A DNA stretch of 64,000 nucleotides from Vibrio sp. CDRSL-10 TSBA (GTDB lineage: Bacteria > Pseudomonadota > Gammaproteobacteria > Enterobacterales > Vibrionaceae). The stretch spans positions 1,612,001 through 1,676,000 of the forward strand of contig CP155566.1 in NCBI GenBank assembly GCA_039696685.1, read 5' to 3'. Positions 10,528 through 20,655 of this stretch are shown here, piece after piece (the first letter of the stretch is position 1; each line of letters opens with the position of its first letter). Below the pieces are notes generated by a model. The model saw only the letters and a program-made list of their open reading frames with translations. It was not told where the DNA came from and did not search any database. Made by a program: the position numbers and the translations under genes.

Positions 10528-10543
10528 CTGTTTAAATGAACAG
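10528..10543 (+). promoter_or_regulatory. LexA-type operator 1 (SOS box)
   Basis: CTGTTTAAATGAACAG matches the CTGT-N8-ACAG consensus of gammaproteobacterial LexA boxes, and the surrounding inverted repeat extends to CACTGTT/AACAGTG. It lies 81 bp before the start of the 74-residue gene and just upstream of a TTGACT hexamer (10550-10555). Confidence 0.72.
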
Positions 10544-10575
10544 TGCTTCTTGACTTCCCATACTGCTTTACTAGT

Positions 10576-10591
10576 CTGTATGTATACACAG
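10576..10591 (+). promoter_or_regulatory. LexA-type operator 2 (SOS box)
   Basis: CTGTATGTATACACAG is a full CTGT-N8-ACAG match, centred 48 bp downstream of the first box. It falls where the -10 region and start of transcription would be for the TTGACT hexamer at 10550. The ribosome site of the small gene follows directly. Confidence 0.78.
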
Positions 10592-10608
10592 TGGTAAAGG
10601 AGGTGTTT

Positions 10609-10833
10609 ATGTTTTGGGATACACTCGAACGCGTCAACCGCCTGCGCCAAAAGGCGATGTCCGATCCTGAATTTATTGAGTCAGCAAAAGAGCATGAACA
10701 AACGCTCAAACAGGTTGAACAGGAGTTTGAGCCGCAACGACGTCGTAAACATGTCTCATCAAGCTCGAAAACGTTCGCAGATATTTATCAACAGGTTGAA
10801 TTTGGTAATCACTCAAATGACGTACAGCATTAA
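10609..10833 (+). CDS. Small unknown protein, probable SOS (LexA) regulon member
   Basis: 74 residues, starting MFWDTLERVNRLRQKAM. The start is fixed by a strong AAAGGAGG ribosome site six bases upstream. I do not recognise the family. The protein is highly charged, mostly predicted helix in residues 1-45 (many Glu, Lys, Gln), then a basic RRRKH patch around residues 44-48, a serine run (SSSSK), and a short tail ending FGNHSNDVQH. It has no signal peptide or membrane segment. Two LexA-type boxes lie in its promoter and a good terminator follows, so it is a monocistronic unit expected to be tightly repressed and induced by DNA damage. It does not resemble YebG, DinI or SulA. Confidence 0.75.
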   Translation: MFWDTLERVNRLRQKAMSDPEFIESAKEHEQTLKQVEQEFEPQRRRKHVSSSSKTFADIYQQVEFGNHSNDVQH

Positions 10834-10917
10834 TGATTGATACCTGTATGATGAAGTATTTTGTTAATTTGATAAATAAATCATCTATTTAAGATGATGA
10901 AAATTAAAGATATATAG

Positions 10918-10948
10918 AGCGCCATACTATAAGTGGCGCTTTTTTTTA
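10918..10948 (+). terminator. Rho-independent terminator
   Basis: AGCGCCA pairs with TGGCGCT around TACTATAAG, followed by eight Ts. It ends the small SOS-like gene. Confidence 0.88.
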
Positions 10949-11111
10949 TCTATTTTTCAATAACCTGAATAAACATTATTGACGTTATATTAATGCGACA
11001 AAAAACTGCAAATGTTTGTGAAGATTATTGCTCACAGTTCACAAATAACCAGCTACACTGCTACTTAGGGCCAACATAACTAAAAACAAAATTTGTCAGA
11101 GGCAGGGTTGG

Positions 11112-12132
11112 ATGAGTAGTAAATTTTCAGGCTTAAAGTCGCTTATTTTAGTCTGCACATGCGCGTCGTTTATCATCGTTGGGTTTGCCTATTTCTTTTG
11201 GCGTGATGGCAAAGTCTCGTCATCTGCTCAGATGCCGACTATAACCATTGCGGTTTCTCAAACACCTCTGTCTGCACCATTTTTTATCGCCGACCAGTTG
11301 AACTTATTTGAGCAACAGGGGCTGAATGTTGTGCTGGTACCCTGCAGTGGCGGCGTGCAATGTGCTGAGGCACTGTTTTCCGGAGCAGTCGATTATGCGA
11401 CAGCATCAGAATCGGTTGCTATGTTCAAAAGCTTTGAACGCAGTGACTTTGTTTTGCTGGCCAGTTTCGTCAGCTCCGATAACGATTTAAAGTTGCTGAC
11501 GGTTCCCAACCGTGGAGTGTCCAAGCTCAGTGATTTAGCCGGTAAAAGGGTTGGTTTGGTAAAGGCCAGCGCGAGCGAGTTTTATTTTGACTCCATCCTG
11601 ATTGCTAATAATCTTAAAGAAATGCCGCTGGAAAAAGTGTATTTGAGCCCCGATCAACTGAATCAGGCTCTGTTTGGTTTTAATGTCGATGCCATCTCGG
11701 TTTGGGAAACCGTGGGGTTATCGCACAGAAATGACCTCTGCTTCTGACTTAATAAATTTAGGTGTTGTAGGAATTTATAACCTTTCTTTTAACCTGATGG
11801 CGATGAAGGAGAGTGCTCAACACTCAGCGGCGCATTCAGTCGCTTTGCTGCAAGCGCTTAAACAAGCGATAGCCTGGATACATGACAATCCAGCCGAATC
11901 AAGGCAGTGGGTGGCTAAAGATTTGAATGTGCCCATTCACCAGCTTGAATGGTCATGGCAGGATTATGCGTTCCGACTTTCTTTAGGGAACGCGCTATTG
12001 TCTAATATTCAGCTTCAGGCTCGATGGGCGATTGAAAATAAGCTGGTCAAAGGGACCCTTCCCGATTACCGGAAATATTTTTCATCTGAACCACTTGAGC
12101 GGGTGTTGCAGACAGAGGTGTCTTTTAAATGA
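11112..12132 (+). CDS. Membrane-anchored NMT1/ThiY-like substrate-binding protein (one +1 frameshift)
   Basis: About 339 residues after repair. An N-terminal hydrophobic segment (residues 9-27) works as signal or anchor. Then comes a periplasmic-binding fold of the nitrate/sulfonate/taurine/thiamine-precursor type, with ITIAVSQTPLSAPFFIADQLNLFEQQGL, CSGGVQCAEALFSGAVDYATASES, and LAGKRVGLVKASASEFYFDSIL. The frame breaks at the A run 11707-11709; removing one base restores ISVWEPWGYRTEMTSASD. The gene overlaps the next GGDEF gene by four bases (ATGA), and no transporter permease or ATPase is present. I infer that it delivers ligand to the neighbouring sensor rather than to a transporter. Confidence 0.8.
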
Positions 12133-13472
12133 TTAATTCTGTCTCGCGTAAACTGACTTTATTATTTTGTGCCACGGCCATGCTGGTGGTTTTAATTGCA
12201 GTTTCACTCGACAATCTGCATCAGGAGCAAGATAACACCCATGAAGAACTGAAACAGATAATGCGGATCCAACGCAGCGTAGACATGCTTCGCAGCCAGT
12301 TATGGATATTTCTGCAGTACGATGACGCAAACAGTCTGGAGCAAGTTTACATTGCTCAGCAAAATCTGGCGCAAAAATTAGCCAGTCAGTCCGGGCTCTC
12401 CACTAACATCAATAATCTGACGCGCATGAATGACAGCCTGGCGGCGTTACTGGAGAAAGAACGCGCTCTGGGCCTGGGTCTTAGTGAACAGCACAGGAGT
12501 AGTGCATCTTTTATTGGTTCCAGTGAGCTTCTTCATTCCAGGTACAACATGTTGGTGCAGGATATGACGGAAGAGCTGCTTTACTTGCAAAAGGTCGTGC
12601 TTACTCAAAGTGCCGATAATCAACATTCATCATTAATGCTCAGTGCGATTCATTTATTGGTGTTTGGCATCGTGGTCTGTGTCGTTGCATTTTTAATTCT
12701 CAAACGGGTGAAAGCGGGTTTTGCAGCGTTTAAAGAGGGCATTACTGAGCTGGCGCAAGGGGATTTGTCCAGTCAACTGGTGTTAAAACAGCAAGATTCT
12801 GAGTTTGTTGCCCTGGCGCATTTCTTTAACAGAATGAAAGAATCTTTGCGAAATTCGATTGTCACGCGTGAGGAGTTGCAGCAAGAGGTCGCCAGACAGA
12901 CAGCTAAGCTTGAACAACAAAAAGAGCAGCTGCGATTCCTTTCGGAAAAAGATCCGCTGACCGGTATGTTGAACCGCAGAGCGTTCAAGGAGCATCTGCA
13001 CGAGGCCATCGTGCATGCCCAGCGTACACAAGTTAAACTGGCGGTGCTGTTTATCGATCTGGATAAATTTAAAGAGATTAATGACAGCAAAGGGCATGAT
13101 GTCGGTGACGAAGTACTGACGCAAATCGCGACCAGGTTGGAAGCGAATATTCGTGAGTCTGATTTTAGTGGCAGACTGGGCGGTGATGAATTCGTGGTTT
13201 GTCTGAATTTAATCAAAGACTTTGAGGGTGTTGCGGAAAAAACACAACGGCTGATTAAGCAGTTGAGTGCGCCTATGGATATCGGCGGAGAAAGCCTATC
13301 GGTTGGTGTGAGTATCGGTATCAGCCTCTATCCTGACCAAAGCCAGGATATCGCTGACCTGTTACGTTTAGCCGATGAAGCTATGTATCAGGCGAAATTA
13401 ACCAGCGGAAGCCATTTTTTTTGTCCGCAACTGAAGTGCGACCGTAATTTCGATGGCTCTCAACTCGGATGA
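12129..13472 (+). CDS. Transmembrane diguanylate cyclase with periplasmic sensor and HAMP-like linker
   Basis: 447 residues as read. Membrane segments lie at residues 8-25 and about 175-195. The periplasmic part between them is helical, and a HAMP-like and coiled-coil linker follows to about residue 265. The GGDEF domain contains DPLTGMLNRRAFKEHL, FIDLDKFKEINDSKGHDVGD and active-site RLGGDEFVV, with an RESD inhibitory-site motif. It makes c-di-GMP at the inner membrane. Coupled translation with the upstream binding protein suggests a two-protein receptor, as in NspS-MbaA of V. cholerae. The C-terminus is doubtful: after GSHFF a run of eight Ts (13415-13422) precedes an atypical tail. One base fewer would end the protein at 13430s with VRN. 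Confidence 0.86.
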   Translation: MINSVSRKLTLLFCATAMLVVLIAVSLDNLHQEQDNTHEELKQIMRIQRSVDMLRSQLWIFLQYDDANSLEQVYIAQQNLAQKLASQSGLSTNINNLTRMNDSLAALLEKERALGLGLSEQHRSSASFIGSSELLHSRYNMLVQDMTEELLYLQKVVLTQSADNQHSSLMLSAIHLLVFGIVVCVVAFLILKRVKAGFAAFKEGITELAQGDLSSQLVLKQQDSEFVALAHFFNRMKESLRNSIVTREELQQEVARQTAKLEQQKEQLRFLSEKDPLTGMLNRRAFKEHLHEAIVHAQRTQVKLAVLFIDLDKFKEINDSKGHDVGDEVLTQIATRLEANIRESDFSGRLGGDEFVVCLNLIKDFEGVAEKTQRLIKQLSAPMDIGGESLSVGVSIGISLYPDQSQDIADLLRLADEAMYQAKLTSGSHFFCPQLKCDRNFDGSQLG

Positions 13473-14022
13473 TCAAAAATCTGCTTTAACAACATAATAA
13501 GGATTAGAGAATTTTTTCTCCGGTCCGAGCTCAGATATCACCAACCGATTCCACAAGTTACGGTCAAATTCTCCCTTCGGCAAAGAGGGGTAGAGTGTTT
13601 CCACTTCCTCGCGTGCAAATTGGAGAAATTCTTTCTTTTTAATCTGGTTGTATTTTTTCAAAACACGATTGTATTTGTGCATCCATTCCAGCTTAAATGC
13701 ACGCAGTGCAGGTTCAGCTTGTTCAAGTGGCATACGTGATAAATAGACTCGCTTATAGGCCACTTTTCGATCCAGCATAGTCAATATGGTGGTTTGAATA
13801 TAACTACCGTGATGGGTAATTGAAATGTCGTCTTCAGAAAACGGAGACAAACACCATCCCCGGGGCAGAAAGCCCGGTTTTTGATACTGCTTATTACGCT
13901 CAATCAGCGCATGATGCAGAAACGATGTCTGATGTTCCTCTAAACGTCGCTTGCCACTTGGCAATCCGGATTTGCAACGATCCGGGCAGACGATAGATAT
14001 GAGTAAATTTATCTTGATTCAT
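13473..14022 (-). CDS. Unknown conserved-looking protein (possible frameshift near the N-terminus)
   Basis: I do not recognise this protein. The clear part is residues LPSGKRRLEEHQ to the C-terminus (163 residues, 13964-13473). It is basic and soluble, with a lysine-rich helical stretch NRVLKKYNQIKKKEF and a C-terminal ELGPEKKFSNPYYVVKADF. That frame has only a TTG near its upstream end. In another frame an ATG at 14022 gives MNQDKFTHIYRLPGSLQIR, and one base less near 13966-13969 would join the two. This break does not fit the GAAAC pattern, so I am less sure of it. Its stop abuts the stop of the convergent GGDEF gene with no gap. Confidence 0.55.
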
Positions 14023-14497
14023 TGACTGTACAATAATCTAACGAGTGAAGAGATAACTGTGGCATATCTGCCGCGGTTGTGACGTCAGATAACATCACAC
14101 CGTATTTCTGATAGGCCATAATTTAAATTAAAACGTTTTCAGCTCGGGTAACTTGAGCCAGGACAAAGCCTTGATTATTTTTCCTGCCAAGACGAAATAA
14201 CTGTTATACCGCTTCATATACTGTATGTAAATCGTCGACTTTTTGTACTGTGTGATGAAGCGAGGGCGCATATTCTACAACGCTTTGTACCAGGATTGCG
14301 AGGCTTAATTGCACAAAAAACAGACTTGTTGAATAAAATATTACTATCAATACATATTAAATGGGTTAATATTAGCGGGCAATCTTAACGTCGGTACTTT
14401 GTTACCAAAGTCAGCTTTTGTGCGGTTCCAACGATTAAAACAACGCTAAAACTGATGACTGCGAGCCTGGTCTCGTAAAAAATGGAAGTGAATAACT
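14023..14497. other. 475-bp gap, no recognisable gene
   Basis: AT-rich sequence between divergent genes. I see no ORF with a ribosome site and no strong terminator hairpin. It must contain the promoters of both flanking genes and could hide a small RNA, but nothing in the sequence proves one. Confidence 0.4.
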
Positions 14498-15641
14498 TTG
14501 CTCGATATTGACGTGCTAAAACTGGCGAGCATTTTAAATAATACCATTTGCAGTGTTATTGCTTGTCTGTTTCTTTTGTTATCAAGACGAAAGCTCAATA
14601 ATCATAAAGTGTCGACGGCAGGGTGGTTTGCCGCCTATTTTTTATGTTTTTCAATTGCTTTCGGTACCACCATAATGCGAGGCTGGGTCTCGATTGAACT
14701 GGTTGTATTAAGCAACAACTTTCTTTACCAGGCCGTCACTTATATGCTGCTGTTTGGTGTAATGAGTTGGTTTAAGTACCCGGCTAACCGCAAATGGTTT
14801 GTATTTGCCGCGTTGCATACTTTCGTGTACACCGCATTTCAGTTCTGGCTGCTGAAGAATTTCCCGCAACATTTTGAGTGGCGGGTCAATCTTGCAGCTG
14901 CCAGTTATTCTGTGGTCCATCTCTACAGTGCCTGGTTTGCATTTCGCCATATGAACAAAAAGAGTGGTGGTGAAAAGCTGCTGACTTTTTGTTTGGTTCT
15001 TTCCAGTTTATTTGTCTTTTTGCCGGCGACACTGTATCAACTGTTTGATTCGACAATTCATTTTCTAAGTGGTGTTCTGGTCGGCCAAAATTTGCTGACC
15101 ATTGTCAGCCTCGGTTCTATTTTATCTCTTTTCTTTTATGACGAAATTGAGTGGCACCATTATCGCGCAGTGCATGATGAGCTTACCGGTTTGTATAACC
15201 GGCGCTATTTCATGGAGCAGGCGACCAGTGAGCTGGATAATTGTACAAGTAACCTGGACTATCGCCCTGGTTGATGTCGATCACTTTAAACAAGTTAATG
15301 ACAGCTATGGTCATGATGCCGGTGACCTGGCCCTGAGCCACATTGCCGACATTCTGTCGCGCGAGTTTAAAGGTGATTTAGTCGCACGCTATGGCGGCGA
15401 GGAATTCATTATTATGTTGTCGGGTCGTCAGGCAACCAATCAGTTTCGGCTGGAGCATTTCCACCGAGAAGTGAGCTGGAATCATCTGATTGCGGGTGAT
15501 CTGGATATCGCGATGACGGTCAGTATCGGGATTGCGGAAGTCAGCCGTTCGAGTGAGTTACAACGTGCATTGAAGATGGCGGATATTGCGCTGTATGATG
15601 CTAAAGAAACCGGACGTAACCGATTGGTTTCTTTGGTTTAG
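14498..15641 (+). CDS. Polytopic membrane diguanylate cyclase (one +1 frameshift)
   Basis: About 380 residues after repair. Residues 1-220 hold roughly six or seven hydrophobic helices, starting with LASILNNTICSVIACLFLLL. The GGDEF domain follows: DELTGLYNRRYFMEQ, ALVDVDHFKQVNDSYGHDAGD and active-site RYGGEEFIIML. The inhibitory RxxD is absent (FKGD at that position). The frame breaks at 15250-15260. Removing one G from CTGGAC gives SNLTIALVDVDHF; this is one of two breaks that do not fit the GAAAC rule. The start is TTG 14498 with GGAAG upstream. An ATG at 14482 is in another frame unless one T of 14496-14498 is also extra. Confidence 0.8.
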
Positions 15642-15689
15642 TGCTTAAAACTCGCATTGCCCGGATGAGATAGATAACTCCTGGGGATC

Positions 15690-15727
15690 AATAAAGCCGG
15701 AACGGGTTATACCGCTCCGGCTTTATT
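15690..15727. terminator. Bidirectional rho-independent terminator
   Basis: AATAAAGCCGGA pairs with TCCGGCTTTATT around ACGGGTTATACCGC. It lies between the convergent GGDEF gene and the Hsp70-DUF3731 gene. Confidence 0.85.
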
Positions 15728-15773
15728 GTATTTGCACCGGTGTTTAACCGTTGCAGATTCTACCTGTTGCTGG

Positions 15774-18588
15774 TCAGTGCGGCAGCAGGGTCAGACCGCT
15801 TGGCAGCGCATCGCCAAAGACCCGTTTGGATTCATTTTCATCCAACTCGGTCACTTCCTCTACCAGATGTATCCAGGAGTCTGGCACTTTGCTTTGCTTG
15901 AGTTTATCCAGTACCTGATGACGTAAATCATCGGCAATATCCAGTGTCCGGTCTCCGGTCTTGCGGCACATCATCACCGCGGCAAACGCTATCATCGGTT
16001 CTTTCAGCCAGTTTTCAGCCAGAAGTTTTGGCAACCATTGCTGGGCCTGCTCACGGGAAACAACGTTATGCGCACTGCCGTACAACAAAGTACGCGCAGC
16101 AAGACGACCCACGGCCCACCAGTGGGCAGAGACAAACTGGGTCTGATTCAGCGCTTTGTTGATAAACCAGGTACACAACAGCACCTTGTCCTCAACATCC
16201 AGATGTTCCAGTGACGCAGCCAGACGCACCATGGCTTCATAGCCTTTATCCTGTGCTTCTTTTGCGGATTTCGGATTGCGGGCTGCACCAGGATGGAGGT
16301 ATTTGGCGATATCCGCCAATATTGTTTCCTGTTGTTCTTGATTGAGCCCGCCGGCGATACGGCGCCAGAATACCCACCAGTCGGTCCAACCCTGGTGGTT
16401 GGCGAACTGAATACCTTGTTGGTACAGGTTCCAGATTTGATCAACGCGCCAGCTGTCGGTCACGTCACCAAATCCCGGGCGCAGCGTATATCCGGCCAGG
16501 CGCAGCCAGTTTTTCTCATGTTGCTCTGAACGGCGGCGACGTTTACGGCCCTGTGCCAGGGTATCAAACACACTGCGCAGTGTGTAAAAATCCCACTCAT
16601 CACGTTTGCCGAGCAACTTATCGAGATCTTTGCTCAGGGTTTTAATCGCGTTGCCATCGGCACTGCTCTTATTACCGCTGTAGGTCTTTGTGATCAACTG
16701 CTGTGCCTGCTCGAGGCGTGGGTTAGTTTTCGGTGTATTATCGTCGCCGTCATGGTTACTGTGGCGAACTTCAAACTCCATCAGCCAGCGCTGCTGTTCG
16801 TCTTCGACCGAAACACATTCTATTTTCAGTGTCCCGACCTCTGTCAGCTGACAGGCTAACTGAACTTCCACCCGCTGTTTCTGGTTCGCGTGCAATTGAA
16901 TGCTTTCGTCACCCTGTAACGTAGTAATGTACGGGGGCAGTGGCTGGAATTTATCCGGATTCACTGCCACCAAAACCCCGTTCTGTACCGCCACGCTGTC
17001 CGTCAGCGCATCATGGGTTGAGGTCAGCAGATTAAAACGCACCGGTTTCTCCCAGTGTGAGGGAAAAACGGCGGCTGGTCAGGCGGATTTCCTGACCTTC
17101 TTCCGTCCCTTTGGCAAGCAGACAAAGTGCTTTACCCATGTTGTTCTTTTCTTGCAAGTGCAGGAAATAGGAGCGGGCAGAACCGCCGCCGATCTTAAGC
17201 TGGGCTCCGCGTCGCGCCTTACCGAAGGCAACGGCTCCCAGCGCGACAGACCAGTCGGGGTGCGGGTTATCCAGTTGAGTTACGACTTCACCACGCCAGT
17301 GCTCCAACAGCTGCAACATACGCCCGGTAATCAGCTCGCTGTTAAACACACCACCGTTAAGCAGCACGCCAACCGGGATTGCGGGTGAATGGGTATCGGC
17401 CTCACCCAGAGCAGCATAAGAGACGGCCTGATGCTGAGTCAGGAATTCCGCGACATGTTTGCTTATCGCCGGATCGGAAACGTAAGGTAGTCCGAACTCG
17501 ACTACCGCGCTGCGGCGCTTATCCGGCAACTCGGCAAAATCGGAAATCGGAAAAAATCCGTCCAGAGCAATCTGATGCACTTCTTGCTTGCTTAACGCAA
17601 TGCTTTTCGTGCCGCCGAGCAGTTTAGAGCCACTGCCCAGCATTGTGATTTTAACTGTTTCCGGTGCGCGGGAGGACAGCAGGTTTTCTTTGGCCTGGCG
17701 GGTCTGCTGAATCAATTTAGTCAGTGCAGAAGCCGTCAGTTTTTTGCCCTGATTAAAGCGTGATTCTGCCAGATGGGCCAAAGCCAGATCGAGGTTGTCA
17801 CCACCAAGCATCAGGTGCTCACCAACACCGATACGATTGAGTGCTAGCTCGCCCTCGACAAATTTGGCTTCAATCAGGCTGAGATCGGTGGTCCCCCCAC
17901 CGACATCGCATACCAGGATCAGCGGCAGATTGGCCAGCTGCTGTGCGGCAGTTGCTTTGTGGCGCGCGTACCAGTCGTAACAGACCGCCTGAGGCTCCTC
18001 AAGCAGGACGATATTATGCAGGCCGGCGAGTTTTGCTGCTTGCAGAGTCAGGTTACGCGCGGTTTCATCAAACGAGGCCGGTACGGTCACGACGACGTCC
18101 TGATGCTCGAGGCGGTTACTGGGGTGACGATAATTCCAGGCTTGGCGAATATGATTAAGATAGCTGGCACTGGCAACGACAGGCGATACCTTATCGACAT
18201 CGCTGGCACCAGCCCATGGCAGGATCTCCTGCTCACGGTCGACAGCCTGATGTGACAGCCAGCTTTTGGCACTGGAAACCTGACGGCCTTCGACTTTAGC
18301 ACCCAGATCGCGTGCCCATTCGCCGACAATCACGTTGTTGAAATCACCGGCGACCGGTTCGTGTTCCCATGGCAGAGTTTGATCGCTGCCGGCTACCTGG
18401 CCCGGTGCCGGATGATAGCGGAAAGAGGGTAACAGCGGTTTACGAACGACTTCACCCGGGCCGATCAGCTGATCAATCGGAAACAGTTCGACTGGCGCAT
18501 TTTCGAGATCGTCGCTAAGTTCACAAAAAGCCACGACCGTATTGGTGGTGCCTAAATCGATCCCGACAAGAAAACTTGGAGTTGTCAT
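15774..18588 (-). CDS. Atypical Hsp70 with C-terminal DUF3731 domain (one +1 frameshift)
   Basis: About 937 residues after repair. Residues 1-420 form an Hsp70/actin-type ATPase. Motifs: phosphate-1 FLVGIDLGTTNTVVAF, VVTVPASFDETARNL, LLEEPQAVCYDWY, phosphate-2 LVCDVGGGTTDLSLIE, adenosine motif VLLNGGVFNSE. A beta-rich segment follows to about residue 620. The tryptophan-rich alpha-helical C-terminus (GWTDWWVFWRRIAGGL, HWWAVGRLAARTLL) corresponds to DUF3731. The DnaK substrate-binding linker and EEVD-like tail are absent. The frame breaks at the T run 17046-17048; repair gives LTLGEPVRFNLLTSTHDALTD. It is the last gene of a three-gene minus-strand operon with another Hsp70 and a DUF2760 protein. 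Its client is unknown. Confidence 0.86.
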
Positions 18589-18693
18589 GATTAACCTCGT
18601 GTAGACCCGGCACGGTGAAGGCGGACACTCAAGGCAGCCGGCGGGAATACGCTTAACGGCTGACCACTTTCAAGGGCGGGTATGAGATAGATG

Positions 18694-18717
18694 AACGGCA
18701 CCCGCAAAGGTGCCGTT
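18694..18717 (-). terminator. Intercistronic stem-loop between the two Hsp70 genes
   Basis: AACGGCACC pairs with GGTGCCGTT around CGCAAA. On the minus strand it has no U-run, so it is more likely an mRNA-stabilising or attenuating hairpin than a full terminator. Confidence 0.5.
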
Positions 18718-18722
18718 TGTCA

Positions 18723-20655
18723 TTATTGCTGCTGAGCGTCGCTACTCTGCGCGTTGCTCTCTTGCGCGTCGTTTCCTTCACGCACATCAAATTCAACGTG
18801 CCATTTCTGACCATTGTCAGAGGCGATGGCTTCCAGATACAAGGTACCCAGTTCGGTGACGCGTGATGCCAGAGTTACCGGCACAACTTCGCCTTCGCGG
18901 CGTCCTTCGGAAACTGGCAGAGTGACCTGAATTTCAGGCAGCTCTTCAAGCTCTTCCGGTGCCCAGTAATCGAGGTGAGTCCCGGCCACATCTTCGCGAC
19001 GAGTGGTGGAACCAAAGAACTGGAAGTGGACCGGCTGACCGATCACCAGTCCAAATTCCTGACCTGGTACAGCGGCGCCGGACCCTTCTTCCATCCCGAA
19101 CGGTGCCACACACAGTGCTTCCATCGGAGGCGCCATGCCCGGAATCGCCGGCATCGCGCTTTCAATACCTACGTAATAAGCCGAGGCAATACCGCCGCGG
19201 ATACGTACGCCCTGGCCACGACGCACTGCGCCGTAGTACGCCGCGCCACTGGCAACCGCCAAATCAAGGTCCAGACCGGTCAGGCGTTTAGCGTCTGCAG
19301 TGCCCGCATCGGCCAGCCATTGGTTGATGGTGCCGAGCAGACGTTGTGCCAGCAGGTCAGATTTCAATACCCCGCCGTTGAACAGAATGGCAGTCGGTTT
19401 GATAAACTCGACACTGGCACTGGCTGCCGGCATACCCGGAATACCTGCCATGTTAAACGGTGCGGCTTCTGAATTTGCCTGACCTTGCGCATTGGCTTGT
19501 TTGGCCAGGAAACGCGGCGATGTGACGGGTAATACCGGCATCTTGCGCGTACGGCAGACCCATCTGGGTCAGAGCGCCGCGAGAGCGTTGTACCGGATGG
19601 TCGGCAACGCTGACCTGAGGGAAGAAGCCGTCAACCAGAGTCTGCTGCACTTCTTGTTTAGTCAGTTCCGTTTTCAGGGTCGACCCCATCAGTTTTGAGC
19701 CACGGCTAGGTACCACAATCGGTACAGCCTGCAATTCAGCATCGTTGAGCAGAGCTTCTTTGGCATCACGACACGCGTGTGTCATTGCCTGCACCTGCCA
19801 CGGTTGCAGCTCTTTGCCTTCCTGAGCCAGTTTCATCTTCAGACGATAGGCCAGCGCCAGATCCATGTTGTCACCGCCAAGCAGGATGTGCTCACCGACC
19901 GCGATACGGTTCAGGGTCAGGTTGCCTTCGTCTTCTGTGACTTCGACCAGCGAAAGGTCAGTGGTACCGCCGCCGATATCGACCACCAGTACGACGTCGC
20001 CGACATTGACTTGATCACGCCATTTGTCCTGGCTGTTATCAATCCAACTGTACAGCGCCGCTTGCGGCTCTTCCAGCAGGGTCAGATGGGCGAGGCCGAT
20101 ATTGCGTGCTGCCTCAGCAGTTAAATCTCGCGCCGCCGGGTCAAAAGAGGCCGGTACGGTGATGGTGACGTCCTGGTCAGACAGGTCATGTTGCGGATGC
20201 AGGTGATTCCACGCATCTTTCAGATGGGCAAGATACAGCTCTGTTGCGCGTAGCGGCGAAACCTTGGCCACATCTTCCGGGCTCCCCTGTGGCAGGAATG
20301 CGTCACGGCGGTTTACTCCGCCATGGCACAACCAGGATTTTGCGCTGGAAACCAGGCGAATCGGTGTTTTGGCACCCAGGTTGCGGGCAATCGCACCGAC
20401 CAGAGCTTTTGGCTCTTCTGTCCACGGCAGACGGCGGGCATTAGGCGCCATTTCATGCTCATGCGGCTGGTACAAAAATGAACCGAGCTGCATGCGGTTT
20501 TCTACTGTGCCTGGTGCGGTCATTTGCGGAATCGCCATCACTTCAACGCGGGCGTCTTCGTTTTGGGTATCGACATAAGACAACACGCAGTGCGTGGTCC
20601 CCAGGTCAATACCAACACTGTATTTTGGTGCTTGTGAGGCTTGATTATGTTCCAT
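18723..20655 (-). CDS. Atypical Hsp70-family protein (one +1 frameshift)
   Basis: About 643 residues after repair. ATPase motifs: KYSVGIDLGTTHCVLSYVD, VTITVPASFDPAARDLT, LLEEPQAALYSWID, VVLVVDIGGGTTDLSLVE, ILFNGGVLKSDLLAQRL. The C-terminal 130 residues are beta-rich and end in a low-complexity SNAQSSDAQQQ tail, instead of a DnaK-type lid. The frame breaks at the A run 19510-19512; repair gives ITRHIAAFLAKQANAQGQ. Its ATG shares one base with the stop of the DUF2760 gene (TAATG), so translation is coupled. It is a paralogue of the downstream Hsp70-DUF3731, but the two are clearly diverged. Confidence 0.87.

Noticed and set aside
10984..11050. Possible CRP site (TGTGA...TCACA) upstream of the binding-protein gene
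   Set aside because: The half-sites are separated by 10 bases instead of six, so it does not fit the CRP consensus.
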